Source: Streptomyces sp. 8L
Lineage (GTDB): Bacteria; Actinomycetota; Actinomycetes; Streptomycetales; Streptomycetaceae
DNA length: 33,322 nt
Assembly: GCF_020176795.1 (NCBI RefSeq)
Contig: NZ_JAIUKE010000075.1
Coordinates: 1 to 33,322, forward strand
Reading direction: 5' to 3'
The notes under the pieces are model-generated. The model worked only from the letters and a program-made list of their open reading frames with translations, was not told the origin of the DNA and made no database searches. Every line of letters starts with the position of its first letter. Within the stretch, counting starts at the first letter, position 1. Made by a program: the position numbers and the translations under genes. Below, one piece after another: positions 32,679 to 33,322 of the stretch.

Positions 32679-33322
32679 CCCCGTGTCCTGCCCCGGGCGC
32701 GACACCGCACAGGAGACCGGATCGATCCGGGGAGCTGGAGCCGCTCACGAATCCGGGGCGGTCCACCAGTCTGGAGCCGCTCACGAATCCGGGGCGGTCC
32801 ACCAGTCTGGAGCCGCTCAAGAATCAGGAGCGGTCCATCAGTCCGCGGCTGCCCGCGAATCCGGCGCTGCCCGCCCATCCGGGGCCGCCCGCGAGTCCTG
32901 GGCGCCTCCGGATGCCGGTGCCGCGCGCGCCGGCGCCCTTCTCGCCGGTGTCGAGGCACCCGTGGTCCGTGCCCCGGCGCAGCGCTCGCCCGCCCGCGCG
33001 GAGGCTGCACCCGCGCACGCCGGGCGGCCGGACGACGCCCGAGGCGGCCCCGCGGCAGAACCCGCCGCGCCCCCGGACCGCCCCGGACCCGAGGTGTTCC
33101 CCCAGGCGCTGAAAGTCCTCGTCGCGGGCGGGTTCGGGGCCGGCAAGACGACGTTCGTGGGCGCGGTCAGCGAGATCGCCCCGCTCAGCACGGAGGAGCT
33201 GCTGACCCAGGTGGGCGCCGGGGGCGCCCCCCCCCCGCCCGCGGCCGCGCCGACCACCCCCACCCCCCCCCCCCCCGTGAGGGCAAAAAAACCCCCCCCC
33301 CCCCCCCCCCGCGCGAAAAGAG
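32656..33322 (+). CDS. cvnD: Conservon GTPase CvnD, with repeat extension, truncated at contig end
   Basis: The frame from ATG 32656 starts MAYDDSSDPVSCPG, overlapping cvnC by 23 nt as usual for conservons. The GTPase domain begins near residue 150 (QALKVLVAGGFGAGKTTFVGAVSEIAPLSTEELLTQ), with P-loop GGFGAGKTT at 158-166. Known CvnD proteins start close to this motif. Here ~150 residues precede it, including nine hexads of the type GAAHES/GAVHQS (residues 28-81) and an Ala/Pro-rich linker. After ~33225 the sequence becomes C and A homopolymers, so the remaining frame is unreliable and the true C-terminus is missing. Confidence 0.85.
   Translation, partial: MAYDDSSDPVSCPGRDTAQETGSIRGAGAAHESGAVHQSGAAHESGAVHQSGAAQESGAVHQSAAARESGAARPSGAARESWAPPDAGAARAGALLAGVEAPVVRAPAQRSPARAEAAPAHAGRPDDARGGPAAEPAAPPDRPGPEVFPQALKVLVAGGFGAGKTTFVGAVSEIAPLSTEELLTQVGAGGAPPPPAAAPTTPTPPPPVRAKKPPPPPPRAKR
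32737..32898 (+). repeat. 18/36-bp tandem repeat coding for GAxHxS hexads
   Basis: Two near-identical 36-bp units (32737-32772, 32773-32808) and a degenerate third (32809-32844) are followed by three 18-bp half-units to 32898. They encode GAAHES, GAVHQS, GAAHES, GAVHQS, GAAQES, GAVHQS, AAARES, GAARPS, GAARES. The array lies inside cvnD. Confidence 0.85.
33225..33322. other. Low-quality contig terminus
   Basis: Long runs of C (up to ~19) and a run of seven A replace normal sequence. The remnant gtgagggcaaa lies where CvnD should encode VEGKTTTT, consistent with a corrupted copy of the real sequence rather than genuine low-complexity DNA. Confidence 0.8.

Noticed and set aside
32737..32898. 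Possible CRISPR-like repeat array
   Set aside because: Units are contiguous without spacers and in frame with cvnD, so this is a coding tandem repeat.
1..33322. tRNA, rRNA, IS elements or phage attachment sites
   Set aside because: I looked for cloverleaf-like segments, transposase motifs and flanking terminal repeats and found none I could support.

Overview
The window is about 33 kb of very GC-rich actinobacterial DNA, almost certainly from a Streptomyces. The evidence is strong third-position G/C bias, many GTG starts and one probable TTG start, an actinobacterial iron box, a cvn-type conservon and a polycyclic tetramate macrolactam (PTM) gene cluster. It looks like the end of a contig: the last ~100 bases collapse into homopolymer C and A runs.

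Left part (1-6363): on the minus strand, a PfkB-type sugar kinase is followed by two genes of the uncharacterised STM4011-STM4015 set. These are STM4015, a leucine-rich-repeat-like protein, and STM4014, ATP-grasp-like and cut by the window edge. Divergently on the plus strand lie an UlaG/NAPE-PLD-type metallo-beta-lactamase-fold hydrolase with a 20-bp terminator hairpin, and a secreted GH114-type glycosidase. The glycosidase and a small minus-strand membrane protein converge on a perfect 30-bp palindrome that should terminate both.

Middle (6533-11312): an iron box 6 bp before a GTG codon controls a three-gene ferric-siderophore ABC importer: ATPase, lipoprotein binding protein and a fused double permease. 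Two small overlapping genes follow. One encodes an 83-aa protein, the other a 79-aa cysteine-rich protein with zinc-knuckle-like pairs.

Right-centre (11578-29244, minus strand): a complete PTM biosynthetic operon in the frontalamide order. It runs fatty-acid-hydroxylase-like enzyme (ftdA), iterative PKS-NRPS of 3156 aa with KS-AT-DH-KR-ACP-C-A-PCP-TE (ftdB), two FAD-dependent phytoene-dehydrogenase-like oxidoreductases (ftdC, ftdD), an MDR reductase (ftdE) and a cytochrome P450 (ftdF). An isocitrate-lyase/PEP-mutase superfamily gene follows on the same strand. The PKS-NRPS should build two polyene chains on ornithine and release a tetramate. The FAD enzymes and the reductase should close the carbocycles, probably a 5-5-6 system. 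FtdA and the P450 should add oxygen. The P450 appears to lack the normally invariant ExxR motif.

Right end (30020-33322, plus strand): a conservon, cvnA-cvnB-cvnC-cvnD (sensor ATPase, roadblock protein, DUF742 protein, GTPase), is divergent from the PTM operon across a 775-bp, relatively AT-rich, repeat-containing intergenic region. The CvnD GTPase has an unusual hexapeptide-repeat N-terminal extension and is truncated by the contig end.
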